In this document: one piece after another, positions 47,110-54,406 of the stretch
How positions within the stretch are numbered: the first letter of the stretch is position 1
How the letters are laid out: every line of letters starts with the position of its first letter
From: a virus
DNA: 54,406 nt
Virus record (IMG/VR): IMGVR_UViG_3300028592_000014
Coordinates: 1 to 54,406 of that record
Direction: 5' to 3' (one strand)
The notes under the pieces: generated by a model
What the model was told of the DNA's origin: nothing
The model's database searches: none
The model's input: only the letters and a program-made list of their open reading frames with translations
Made by a program: the position numbers and the translations under genes

Positions 47110-48197
47110 TGCAATCCAAAATATCCAAGCTCGCAACATTGATGAAATACGCCTCACTCGCTAAGGCGAAAACGGGCAAGTCTCACGTCGCCCAATTTAT
47201 GGAGCTGCGGCGTTTCTTTGCTGGCGAGCACAAGCTGGGCATGGAGGAGTATTACGAGCTTGAAATGTTCGATGACCGAGCGTATCAGGGGCTTTCGACT
47301 GCGGATTGCATTGGATGGCGGACGAGTGCCGCTTTGGACAAGAAACTGAATCAAGCTTATTGGCGAGCGATTGCGAACGACAAGCTGCTTAACTACGCCC
47401 TTCTTCAGCACTACGGTTTCAATATCCCCGAGACGGTCGCTATCTTCTCACCTGATGGACGGCGCATTGGCAGCGAAACATGTTTACGAACCGAGGATGA
47501 GCTAAGGGAATTTGTCGCTACCTCACTTCGATATCCGATCTTTGCAAAGCCGGTGAGCGCGGCATTCGGTCGCGGCACTTACCTGTTGACAGGTTTTGAT
47601 TCGGCATCCTCAAGATTCACCGACGTGCATGGGAATCGTGTGCCGTTCGCTGAATTCTTGAAAGACTGCACCAACCGCTTTCATAACGGGATGTTATTCC
47701 AGAAGTGCCTGCAGCCGCACCCCGACGTTCGAGCAATGACCGGGCCGATGACTAGCTGCGTGCGCGTCATTCTGCTGGTGCACAACAATCGACCACAAGT
47801 GCATATGGCATTTTGGAAGATCGCCCGCGCCCACAACATCACCGACAACTTTTGCATGGGTGAAACGGGCAACCTGTTGGCCTGGGTGGATAAAGACAGT
47901 GGCAGAATTGACCGCGTGATTACAGGACTTTGGCCGGATGGCGTAGAGGTGGCAACGCATCCAGACACGCGCCAGACATTGAAGGGGAAGGTGCTGCCGG
48001 ATTGGGGAAAGGCAGTGGAGATGTGCTGCGCTGCAGCCATCAATTTCCCAGGCTTGCGGCTGCAAAACTGGGATGTGGCATTCTGCGAACAGGGGCCAGT
48101 GTTGATGGAGTTGAATACCGAATCCGATCTTGCCATTCCTCAATATCTTGGGCGAACACCGTTTATCAATGACTCGATCCGGGCGGCACTGGCGTGA
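47109..48197 (+). CDS. Sugar-transfer-associated ATP-grasp protein (phage cargo)
   Basis: A 362-residue protein of the ATPgrasp_ST type. Landmarks: NDKLLNYALLQHYGFNIPET (about 90-109), the lysine and loop IFAKPVSAAFGRGT (144-157), TSCVRVILLVHNN (about 215-227), WDVAFCEQGPVLMELN (321-336) with the metal-binding Asp322/Glu334/Asn336, and a C-terminal helix. This family occurs in surface polysaccharide and capsule loci and probably ligates a carboxylate to an amine. ATG 47109 is chosen; the frame from GTG 47043 adds an unlikely AT-rich start. It is the only gene of its kind here and is convergent with Rz, so likely a lysogenic conversion gene. Confidence 0.8.
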   Translation: MQSKISKLATLMKYASLAKAKTGKSHVAQFMELRRFFAGEHKLGMEEYYELEMFDDRAYQGLSTADCIGWRTSAALDKKLNQAYWRAIANDKLLNYALLQHYGFNIPETVAIFSPDGRRIGSETCLRTEDELREFVATSLRYPIFAKPVSAAFGRGTYLLTGFDSASSRFTDVHGNRVPFAEFLKDCTNRFHNGMLFQKCLQPHPDVRAMTGPMTSCVRVILLVHNNRPQVHMAFWKIARAHNITDNFCMGETGNLLAWVDKDSGRIDRVITGLWPDGVEVATHPDTRQTLKGKVLPDWGKAVEMCCAAAINFPGLRLQNWDVAFCEQGPVLMELNTESDLAIPQYLGRTPFINDSIRAALA

Positions 48198-48198
48198 G

Positions 48199-48729
48199 TT
48201 ACTTGGCGTCGTGCTCTGAGCTATTCGTCACCGCCTGAAGCTGCTTGTAGAAGTCTCGGAGCCCAAGGGCTTGTTCTCTCCATGCGAGGCAGGCGGTTGC
48301 ATTGAAGGCATTGGCTTCTGCGACTTCAGCAAGCGGAATGCCGGAGGGTTGGCGGTCAGGCTCGGCGGGAGGTCCGGGAGGCTCACTTGACCAGGCGGCA
48401 TCGTGGACGCGCACGAAGCCAGCATTGACAGTGCAGTTAGCGTTATCAGCTTGGGTAACATAGACAGGGACTTCTTTTTCAATTGTTTCACCTTTGATGT
48501 AGATTTTCTGGATGCGGTCGCGGTATTCGACCTCCTTCTGAATGACTACTTTAGTCTGGGCCTGCGCGATCTTCACGGTCTGCGCAGCCTGCTTGGCCAC
48601 ATACTCAAGGTGCTTTTCTCCCGCAATGCGTTCGCCCCGAATTTGCCCAAGCAGGAAAATGGATGCAGCGGCCAAGGCCAGCGCAAGCCACTTCGACCAC
48701 GACGGCAGGGCGACAGATAGCAGGCTCAT
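48199..48729 (-). CDS. Rz-like inner-membrane spanin of prophage 2
   Basis: A 176-residue protein with one N-terminal membrane segment (WLALALAAASIFLLGQI, about 14-30), a coiled periplasmic part (AAQTVKIAQAQTKVVIQKEV) and a proline-rich hinge before the end. Typical i-spanin. It contains Rz1 entirely in another frame. It overlaps the holin stop by ATGA. Confidence 0.8.
   Translation of the reverse strand: MSLLSVALPSWSKWLALALAAASIFLLGQIRGERIAGEKHLEYVAKQAAQTVKIAQAQTKVVIQKEVEYRDRIQKIYIKGETIEKEVPVYVTQADNANCTVNAGFVRVHDAAWSSEPPGPPAEPDRQPSGIPLAEVAEANAFNATACLAWREQALGLRDFYKQLQAVTNSSEHDAK
48228..48461 (-). CDS. Rz1-like lipoprotein nested in Rz
   Basis: From ATG 48461 a 77-residue lipoprotein: signal MLPKLITLTALSMLASC with lipobox LASC, then a proline-rich part (MPPGQVSLPDLPPSLTANPP). 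It lies wholly inside the Rz gene in another frame, as in lambda. GTG 48491 would add ten basic residues (KQLKKKSLS) and cannot be excluded. Confidence 0.75.
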   Translation of the reverse strand: MLPKLITLTALSMLASCASTMPPGQVSLPDLPPSLTANPPAFRLLKSQKPMPSMQPPASHGENKPLGSETSTSSFRR

Positions 48730-48905
48730 GATTCAGCCTTCGCCGTCGCCTTCTGCGCGACATTACCGACGATATAAGCGCCCACGGTTGCGATCACCAC
48801 GGCGGAATACACACCATCAGCAATATGCCCCGCATAGACAAGCCATGTCGCCGAAGCGAGCGTTGCCAGCGCCAGAAGGAACTTCCTGCTTGCGTACCGT
48901 TTCAT
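48726..48905 (-). CDS. Pinholin-like protein
   Basis: A 59-residue protein with two membrane segments (KFLLALATLASATWLVYAG; VYSAVVIATVGAYIVGNVA), the size and form of S21-type pinholins. The start ATG 48905 has GGAGG five bases upstream and overlaps the lysozyme stop. A pinholin fits with the SAR endolysin next to it. Confidence 0.65.
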   Translation of the reverse strand: MKRYASRKFLLALATLASATWLVYAGHIADGVYSAVVIATVGAYIVGNVAQKATAKAES

Positions 48906-49408
48906 TGCGCCTCCATGCATTTCTTGTGCCGCTCTTGTGCTCGCAACCAAACGCCGCGACAGTTGTTTTCACGGATAGAGCAATCTCTTCCGGCTGCTCT
49001 ACGAGAATCAAGATTCAAATATGCTTCACACGCTGCAACATAGTTCCCGGCGTTGATGTTCTTTACCACCTCAGATCGACAGGTGCCGCCAGATCCGCGC
49101 CAATAACCAAAATCCACCAGAATGTCCCACTCCTCTTGGTGCAAATCGCCAGTCACGCACCGCTTGAGCTGAAGTTCATCCTTGCCAATGTGGGCGATAC
49201 TCTTACGCATCGCCTTAACGGGCGTAGTCTTATCGCCCATCTTTACTGGTGAACCATCCTCATGAAATGTGCTTCCGAATCCAACCGTTGGCCGGTCACC
49301 TTTGATCGGAATGATGGACGTATCTGTGTAGCCTTCATTCGTCACGATTCCAATAAACCCTGCCGCCGAAAGAGTCAGCGCCGTGACAGCGATCCGCACC
49401 TTGCTCAT
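48902..49408 (-). CDS. SAR-type phage lysozyme (GH24-like)
   Basis: A 168-residue lysozyme. An N-terminal weakly hydrophobic segment rich in Ala/Ser/Thr (IAVTALTLSAAGFIGIV) looks like a signal-anchor-release helix. The catalytic section is TNEGYTDTSIIPIKGDRPTV with Glu25, Asp38 and Thr41, then GFGSTF. WDILVDFGYWRGSG is the second conserved part. Several cysteines may form disulphides. Start ATG 49408 overlaps the holin stop; the frame from 49528 is rejected as antisense to it. Confidence 0.85.
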   Translation of the reverse strand: MSKVRIAVTALTLSAAGFIGIVTNEGYTDTSIIPIKGDRPTVGFGSTFHEDGSPVKMGDKTTPVKAMRKSIAHIGKDELQLKRCVTGDLHQEEWDILVDFGYWRGSGGTCRSEVVKNINAGNYVAACEAYLNLDSRRAAGRDCSIRENNCRGVWLRAQERHKKCMEAQ

Positions 49409-49593
49409 GTTCTGCCACCCTTCCCTCGCCCTCTTCGCTTTCCAAGAAAACTTTGCACTGTCTTTGTCTCGTATATCCGTATCGCCCCCCAAATAATCGA
49501 TACCAGAGCGGCAATTGATGGCAGCCATCCGGCCAAAGTGGTAAAAACAACGCTAAGAGATAGCGTGTCGCCGAGTGACTTGAGATTGTCCAT
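49405..49593 (-). CDS. Class-II holin-like protein
   Basis: A 62-residue protein: LSVVFTTLAGWLPSIAALVS and IIWGAIRIYETKTVQ give one or two membrane segments, followed by a basic tail (KRRGRGKGGR). It resembles T7-family holins in pattern. AAGGATT lies upstream. It may be the main holin, with the pinholin-like gene as partner or antiholin. Confidence 0.7.
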   Translation of the reverse strand: MDNLKSLGDTLSLSVVFTTLAGWLPSIAALVSIIWGAIRIYETKTVQSFLGKRRGRGKGGRT

Positions 49594-49625
49594 GCGAATC
49601 CTTGTTTTTCGTTTATTGAGGGTGG

Positions 49626-49778
49626 TTAGTGAGGAAAACCGAAATACCGCAGTGCCGCTCTGTAACCGGCCTGTAGGTGTTCGGGGGAATAGGGGTAATC
49701 CGGGAATGGAAGCAGGTAGAACAGAAGCCAGATCGCCAGCATTGCAATGGCGACCCCGACGATAAAGATGCGGTCCAT
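49626..49778 (-). CDS. Small membrane protein at the start of the lysis cluster
   Basis: A 50-residue protein with one strong membrane segment (IFIVGVAIAMLAIWLLFYLL) followed by a tyrosine-rich end (PFPDYPYSPEHLQAGYRAAL). It lies just after a terminator and before the holin gene. A ribosome site is weak (AAAACATG context). Possibly an antiholin or cargo. Confidence 0.6.
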   Translation of the reverse strand: MDRIFIVGVAIAMLAIWLLFYLLPFPDYPYSPEHLQAGYRAALRYFGFPH

Positions 49779-49788
49779 GTTTTGCCCA

Positions 49789-49813
49789 TAAAAAAACCCG
49801 CTCAAGGCGGGTT
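49789..49813 (-). terminator. Rho-independent terminator between the TPR-SGNH gene and the lysis cluster
   Basis: Stem AACCCGC/GCGGGTT (49795-49801 with 49807-49813, loop five) with a T run on the minus strand. It closely resembles the terminator before the holin in prophage 1 (3956-3977). Confidence 0.85.
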
Positions 49814-49838
49814 GTGTTGATTCGGATTGCTTGCGCTG

Positions 49839-51176
49839 CTAACTGGCGCGTATGTAATGATTTTTGAATGCTTCTGCGATAGCGCCTGGCCGCAAATGTG
49901 TTTCTTCCAGATGCCAGAGCTTGTTTGATATTCCATCGCCGCGATCCGTCATCCGGTACACGTCGAGGAAGTCTAGGCCAGCGGCGAGCGCATGAGCTTT
50001 CAGGCGTTCATTGAACTGCCTGATGACAGAAACAAGCTGCGCCGCTTTATCTGCTTCCAGTGACGACAAATCCCAATTCGTTGCCGGAACGCCGCAGATG
50101 ATCACTTTGAAGTCGCGTTCTGTCGTCTGGCTCGCAACGTAATCTATATAGCCGGAAACAGTCCGTTCAATGATGCCCTCTACCGTGCCGCCCTTGGTGT
50201 GCAATACCTTGATGACCCCCTCATCTGGACGACAATCGATTTCGCCAACGGTCAGCAGGATCGATGACCCATTCGGCAAGGAACGGAGAATTGATTCGAA
50301 CTGCGGTTTGAAGCGATTCCTATCCTCCGATCGCAAATGCCATTGCTTACAACCAAGTATCCAACTGCTGCGGCAACGCATCGCCTTCCCATCAATGGTA
50401 ATAAGGGTGTTATGTGGCGAAAGGGAATGGCTCTCGCCAATAACATGCAGCGCTTCGCTTTGCTCATTCGTAGACGCCGGGGAAAAAGCGATAAGGGATG
50501 CCAAATAGCGAAAATAATTATGTAGCTTGGTGGAGCCTATCACCTGCGAGTTTTGATATACGTCGATGATGGCTTGAGTCTCTCGAATATCGCCGCGCAA
50601 AAAGCGCAATACTGCAAGAAATGCGGCTGAATCAGCAACCCAAGCGTCAAGCGGATTACCCAAAATTCTGGTGAAGCAGTCTATCGCGCCGCTCATGTCG
50701 CCGGACGAATACAGTGCGCTACCGAGATTATGGGCAACGCCGCTGTCGTTCGTCCGTATCTCTAGCGTTTTCTTGTAATACACAATGGCCTGATCTATTT
50801 CTCCGACTGTGTACGAGATAGTGGCCAAATTGTTATACGGCGCATAATAGGCTGGATCGCAGGCAATGGCCTGCTGATAACACTTGATGGCTTGGTCATG
50901 CATCTTTTGGCTGAGGAAGACATTCCCAAGATTTTTATGCGCCTCTGCAAAATCTGGCTTTGCCGATATCGCCCTGTTTAGATACATAGACGCCATCTCA
51001 CGCTGGTCTTCACGGAGGGATATCATCCCCAGCAAATTCAATGCGCCCGGCTGTTCTGATCTGACCCCAATGATCTGCAAACAAAATGACTTCGACGCCG
51101 CCAATCTTCCGGCCTGGTAGTGCTCTTTGGCTATATCAATTGCTTGGTCAATCGTAAGCGTTACGTCCTGCCCCAT
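49839..51176 (-). CDS. TPR-SGNH-like putative esterase (phage cargo or tail-linked)
   Basis: A 445-residue protein in two halves. Residues about 10-170 contain five TPR-type repeats (AHKNLGNVFLSQKMHDQAIK; YNNLATISYTVGEIDQAIVY; AHNLGSALYSSGDMSGAIDC). Residues about 240-440 look like an SGNH/GDSL hydrolase: GESHS (247-251, Ser249), GEIDCR (311-316) and EETHLRP (424-430, His427). Asn of the usual third block is Asp314, and block one has GES for GDS. No signal peptide. ATG 51176 has GGGAG seven bases upstream. It might add or remove acyl groups on surface polysaccharide, or on the phage fibre target. Confidence 0.7.
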   Translation of the reverse strand: MGQDVTLTIDQAIDIAKEHYQAGRLAASKSFCLQIIGVRSEQPGALNLLGMISLREDQREMASMYLNRAISAKPDFAEAHKNLGNVFLSQKMHDQAIKCYQQAIACDPAYYAPYNNLATISYTVGEIDQAIVYYKKTLEIRTNDSGVAHNLGSALYSSGDMSGAIDCFTRILGNPLDAWVADSAAFLAVLRFLRGDIRETQAIIDVYQNSQVIGSTKLHNYFRYLASLIAFSPASTNEQSEALHVIGESHSLSPHNTLITIDGKAMRCRSSWILGCKQWHLRSEDRNRFKPQFESILRSLPNGSSILLTVGEIDCRPDEGVIKVLHTKGGTVEGIIERTVSGYIDYVASQTTERDFKVIICGVPATNWDLSSLEADKAAQLVSVIRQFNERLKAHALAAGLDFLDVYRMTDRGDGISNKLWHLEETHLRPGAIAEAFKNHYIRAS

Positions 51177-51225
51177 CCCAACTCTCCCGCGCATTGTTTT
51201 GCGGGATTATATGCCGGAAATTGAC

Positions 51226-51789
51226 CTATTCCGGCCAACCTGATGTCGGATCAATCGCGCTCAGCTCTTCGAGAGTTTCCGTGCCGTCCAATTGGTCCTC
51301 TAAGCGCTGGCGGTAACCAATCATCCTGCCGCAATACACCTCAAATGGCTCAACCTTTGCCATGATGCGGGCAGCCATTTCTGCCTTACTCAACCCGCGC
51401 TCCGTTGCCAGCATATCAAGCAGCGGCGTCACCGCCACAGAATTGGCTAAATATGCTCGCGCTTGCTCCTCCTGCTTGGTGAAAGTTTGCTGCTCCCGCT
51501 CTGGATAGCTCGCCACAAACAACGACATGCGACGATCACATTCTGCATTTGCAGTTTTCAGCTTACTTTCTTTTGCTAGGCTCAACGCCAACGAATTTGC
51601 AGCAGACAAAAGATCCTCATCAACCACTAAAGAACTTCCTTCGCGTCGCATCGCCCCGAGGATAACTGAAGGCAACGGGCCATCGACGCGCTCATCCCAA
51701 AGCACCCTACTCGGCTCAAAATACTGGCCGCCCGGTCCAACTGCGATGATTTCTTGTGTACCCACTGGGGTGTTTACCAAAAGCTTCAT
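51226..51789 (-). CDS. Putative tail fibre assembly / fibre-associated protein
   Basis: A 187-residue protein: a beta start (TPVGTQEIIAVGPGGQYFEP) then helices (EREQQTFTKQEEQARAYLAN; TPLLDMLATERGLSKAEMAA). The helical block with TFxxQExEARAY is typical of proteins after phage fibre genes (DUF4376 type). Overlaps the fibre gene by four bases. Confidence 0.7.
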   Translation of the reverse strand: MKLLVNTPVGTQEIIAVGPGGQYFEPSRVLWDERVDGPLPSVILGAMRREGSSLVVDEDLLSAANSLALSLAKESKLKTANAECDRRMSLFVASYPEREQQTFTKQEEQARAYLANSVAVTPLLDMLATERGLSKAEMAARIMAKVEPFEVYCGRMIGYRQRLEDQLDGTETLEELSAIDPTSGWPE

Positions 51790-52766
51790 ACAAATCCAAC
51801 CTTTCTGATGGCGAAGATGTTCCGATTGGTTGTGCCAGTGGTGCCGCCACTGCCACTCGTATGCGCCCGAATAACATCGCCCGCGCTGAGCATTACCGTT
51901 CGACTAACAACGGCTCGGCCTGTTGATCCAGCATTCCCTACTTGCGTCGAAAGCATAAGCCTGTTTGCCACAGTGATATTAGCGACAGCCGTTGTCAGTT
52001 CTGAGCTATTTACAGAAACACCAATGATGTTATCGACCGGCCCCTCATCAGAGTAATGAATTGCATACAAGCCAGTATCATTGATCGTAAAACTCGCGCC
52101 GTTCGCCGCACTATCCGCATAGGTAATCGCAGTGCCGACATTAACCATTGCAGTTGTAAATCTTCGAATCACCGTATTGGTTGACCCATAGCCGTTTCCT
52201 GTATGGACAACAACCTCATGATTTCCGACTGCCGCCACTGGGCCGGTGTCACCCTTATCACCATTTCGCGTGAACAACAGAAGAATCGAATCCCCATTCA
52301 CAAATGGACTTGTATCGCTTGAGCCCACATTCGTGACCGCCAAATTCCGGTACCCGGAAGGCACTGACAGGGCGGCTGCATTGAACGCAAGCCACTTCGT
52401 TCCATCACTCACTTTGACGAGCCGAACTTGTCCTTTCACATCGCTTGTCGAGTCGTCGAAGGTATCGAGAACATTGGTCCAGGTCTTGCCATCAGCGCCG
52501 GTTAGATCAAAGCGCATGGTTGTAGCCGCGTTCTGCGTGGCGTTATTCAAGCGCAGCATACCCGCGCCAGGATCGGAATCTGTCGTAGTGGTCGAGAACG
52601 TGTACGGGATCGCAAACGCAGTACCGGCAGCAATGGCAGTCATCGCAGCGGCTAGTTCATTCGCCTCTACGCCAAATTGAGGAATGAGACTTCCGAAGTA
52701 CGTATCAACATCAGTTTTAAACGAGCCGGACGTTCTGTCCAGCGGGGGTAATGGTGTAATTGACAT
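51786..52766 (-). CDS. Tail fibre with C1q/TNF-like C-terminus
   Basis: A 326-residue fibre. The N-terminal part (PLDRTSGSFKTDVDTYFGSL) and VKVSDGTKWLAFNAAALSVP are standard fibre segments. A short collagen-like GDKGDTGP (about 171-178) precedes a C-terminal jelly roll (SFTINDTGLYAIHYSDEG; MLSAGDVIRAHTSGSGGTTG), like trimeric C1q/TNF heads. It should bind the host surface. Confidence 0.75.
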   Translation of the reverse strand: MSITPLPPLDRTSGSFKTDVDTYFGSLIPQFGVEANELAAAMTAIAAGTAFAIPYTFSTTTTDSDPGAGMLRLNNATQNAATTMRFDLTGADGKTWTNVLDTFDDSTSDVKGQVRLVKVSDGTKWLAFNAAALSVPSGYRNLAVTNVGSSDTSPFVNGDSILLLFTRNGDKGDTGPVAAVGNHEVVVHTGNGYGSTNTVIRRFTTAMVNVGTAITYADSAANGASFTINDTGLYAIHYSDEGPVDNIIGVSVNSSELTTAVANITVANRLMLSTQVGNAGSTGRAVVSRTVMLSAGDVIRAHTSGSGGTTGTTNRNIFAIRKVGFV

Positions 52767-53665
52767 TAGATGAGGCCCTCAACTTCCAGTGAGCAAAGAT
52801 GATGCGCAGGGTATGCAACATCGATTGAAAAATCCTTGAAGAATCCGTAGACGATCAAGGGCTCATAGCCTTGATACTCGGTTCCGATATAAACAGCAGG
52901 CGTGGCACGAAGCGCAACCAAGGTTCGATAGATTTTGTTGAACCGATATTTTTCGGTAATGACCTCGAACGTTCCCTTCTTGCTGTAGGCCCGCTGGACA
53001 ATGATCGTATTGCCCCACTGGTCTCGGTCCTTTTTGCTGTAATCGACGATACCGACACGCGCCCCGTATTGAGTTCCGCCGATGTCGATTACCATCCCCG
53101 GCTTGCATACGCCACAGGCCGCATCGCCACTTGTGGCAGTAATCGTGATCGTCAATTCGCAGCCTGTGAACTGCCCTGGCAGGTCCGTCAATACGGCATC
53201 GGTGCGCTGTTCGAATTCGCTGAAAAACCAGTCGTAGATGCTTTCAATGATCGTGCCGTCGAGGTCGATAGTCCGGTCATACACCACCGTCCCGCCGGGT
53301 CCGTCTTTCATCGTCGCCTGCACCTGCCTTCCCATCAGTTCAAGCAGAGCAAGGCCGGTAACGCTTCCCGGCTCCAGAACCACAGTAAGCGGAGAATCGT
53401 GGGTGGTGACGGTTCCAACTACATCATCAAACATCGCCCAACGGTTTGTCGGGCCGATGTCGAGCCAGTTTGTCGAATCGCTTTCCGGTGGCGTTGTGCC
53501 TGCCCCAGCAGTGAGGCGTTCATAGATGCGATGCGTTTCGACCCTGATTCTCTTATCTCCGATTACATACGTAGTGCCGGATACCCACACTGCATGGTCA
53601 TCCTCTGCAACCGTGCTTGAAACCAGCATTGCATCAGTGATGACTGTCGGCTTAATTACCTTCAT
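52766..53665 (-). CDS. Tail tip / distal tail protein (putative)
   Basis: A 299-residue protein. The first part VIGDKRIRVETHRIYERLTA with TPPESDSTNWLDIGPTNRWA looks like a small carbohydrate-binding module found on tail tip proteins. The rest is beta-rich (AVYIGTEYQGYEPLIVYGFF). It lies between the tape measure and the fibre. Function by position. Confidence 0.6.
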   Translation of the reverse strand: MKVIKPTVITDAMLVSSTVAEDDHAVWVSGTTYVIGDKRIRVETHRIYERLTAGAGTTPPESDSTNWLDIGPTNRWAMFDDVVGTVTTHDSPLTVVLEPGSVTGLALLELMGRQVQATMKDGPGGTVVYDRTIDLDGTIIESIYDWFFSEFEQRTDAVLTDLPGQFTGCELTITITATSGDAACGVCKPGMVIDIGGTQYGARVGIVDYSKKDRDQWGNTIIVQRAYSKKGTFEVITEKYRFNKIYRTLVALRATPAVYIGTEYQGYEPLIVYGFFKDFSIDVAYPAHHLCSLEVEGLI

Positions 53666-54406
53666 GCTGTCACCTCCCGAGTAGCAAACGCGTCACCTTC
53701 AGGCATTGCGCGCTCAATCAGCCTTGCGGTCTTGTTGCCGGATTGCGCAGAGGATTTCGTCTCGGCGCTGATGTTCTCCAATAGCGCTTCGACGCGCAGC
53801 AGAACACGCTCAACGCTGGCGCTATTCCCGCCACCCTGTAGGGCGTTGATGATTGCCCGGTTATCTGCCGCTGGAATGATCCGCTCACCTTCGTGCGCCA
53901 TGATCGGCATGTCTTTGGGAAGGTAATTTGTGCCAACAGCAAAACCCGGCAGGTTCTGCAATCCGTATTTGTCTTGGATTTGCTGGAATGCGTCCTGCGT
54001 CATCCCGAACAGCATCTGGAATGTCTCGTCAATCGTATAAACCGCACCGAGAGCAGCAGATTGGGCTTGAGATACCGTAGCAGCAGCGAGCTTTGCGGCG
54101 TAGTCGTTGACGCCCTCGATAAGGTAGTAGGCATCCGGCCCCTTCTCCGCCCCATACGCGGCGATGTCGGAGAATTGGCGATCCACGATACCGCCTGTGG
54201 TTGCGCCTTCTGGCATGCCTGTGTTCGTCTGATCTTTCGTGCCGCCAGCGCCGAAATACTGGTCGAGAGCTTCCCGAACTGAAATCACGGACTTGTTCAC
54301 GTCGAGAATGCCGGTCACTGAGAGGGTAAGCATGTCGAGCTGCTGCTGCGCGACGCTGACTTGTTTATCTGCGGTGTTGGCCGCATCGTCCAGCCCGGCG
54401 CGGACC
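53662..54406 (-). CDS. Tape-measure protein, C-terminal part (5' end outside window)
   Basis: The frame is open to the window edge; the 247 visible residues are the C-terminal part. AVGTNYLPKDMPIMAHEGER is a motif seen at the end of many siphovirus tape-measure proteins, and a helical tail follows (VERVLLRVEALLENISAETK). The internal ATG 54333 is not the start. A tape measure shows prophage 2 has a long tail. Confidence 0.8.
   Translation of the reverse strand, partial: VRAGLDDAANTADKQVSVAQQQLDMLTLSVTGILDVNKSVISVREALDQYFGAGGTKDQTNTGMPEGATTGGIVDRQFSDIAAYGAEKGPDAYYLIEGVNDYAAKLAAATVSQAQSAALGAVYTIDETFQMLFGMTQDAFQQIQDKYGLQNLPGFAVGTNYLPKDMPIMAHEGERIIPAADNRAIINALQGGGNSASVERVLLRVEALLENISAETKSSAQSGNKTARLIERAMPEGDAFATREVTA

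Larger units (their letters stand above)
43651..54406. mobile_element. Prophage 2, left part (right end outside window)
   Basis: Starting from the shared tRNA core, this stretch has its own accessory cluster, an ATP-grasp cargo gene, a full lysis cassette and tail genes with a tape-measure end. Its lysis and tail genes are unrelated to those of prophage 1. Its gene order from the attachment site (accessory plus-strand genes, cargo, lysis minus-strand genes, tail) parallels the left end of prophage 1. Head, replication and integrase genes must lie beyond the window. Confidence 0.75.

Noticed and set aside
51190-51215. Terminator between the tail genes and the TPR-SGNH gene
   Set aside because: A CCCGC/GCGGG dyad is present but there is no T run after it and it overlaps possible start codons.
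1-54406. CRISPR array
   Set aside because: No regularly spaced repeat of suitable length was noticed; the only periodic repeats are the short 16-base units at 29166-29210.

Overview
This window is phage DNA from end to end: no host housekeeping gene is visible. It is best read as two different prophages lying side by side. Gene style (P22/BPP-1-like podovirus head genes, DUF1376 replication initiator, ead-type small genes, tRNA-Ser attachment site) suggests a betaproteobacterial host of the Burkholderiales type. That host assignment is inference and no marker gene confirms it. Prophage 1 (about 1-43711, left end outside the window) is a podovirus-like temperate phage. From left to right it carries: the tail of an ead-type gene; a large serine recombinase; a late operon on the minus strand (terminase, portal, adhesin-like proteins, scaffold, SU10-type capsid, tail/fibre, three DNA-injection-type proteins, holin, endolysin, Rz/Rz1 and a secreted nuclease); the early minus operon (cro, DUF1376 initiator, DnaB-like helicase, RuvC-like nuclease, Q-like regulator); the immunity region with cI; a rex-position cassette of four small genes; a plus-strand recombination operon (RecT and YqaJ exonuclease) behind a second repressed promoter; a long run of small accessory genes; and an excisionase and tyrosine integrase next to a tRNA-Ser(CGA) 3' fragment. 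Prophage 2 (about 43651-54406, right end outside the window) begins at that same attachment site. It has its own cluster of small accessory genes (DUF3268, Lar-like and others), then a plus-strand ATP-grasp gene, then a minus-strand late region: Rz with a nested Rz1, a pinholin-like protein, a SAR-type lysozyme, a second holin, a small membrane protein, a TPR-SGNH protein, tail fibre genes and the C-terminus of a tape-measure protein, so it is siphovirus- or myovirus-like. The two lysis cassettes and two unrelated structural modules are the main reason for calling two phages. The site between them keeps only the 3' part of the tRNA and is flanked by a 22-bp exact direct repeat, which is what a phage-phage (attP-like) junction of a tandem double lysogen would look like. 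Regulation in prophage 1 is readable. Palindromes of the form TTTAGGCATGCCTAAA sit inside the -35/-10 spacers of the cro promoter and of a promoter facing the recombination operon, and a degenerate copy covers the cI promoter. Genes are tightly packed with ATGA, TGATG or TAATG overlaps, and at least eight rho-independent terminators punctuate the minus-strand late region. The points most worth following up are the rex-position cassette, the ATP-grasp and TPR-SGNH cargo genes of prophage 2, the cysteine-poor serine recombinase, the iteron-like array inside the initiator gene and the tandem attachment site.
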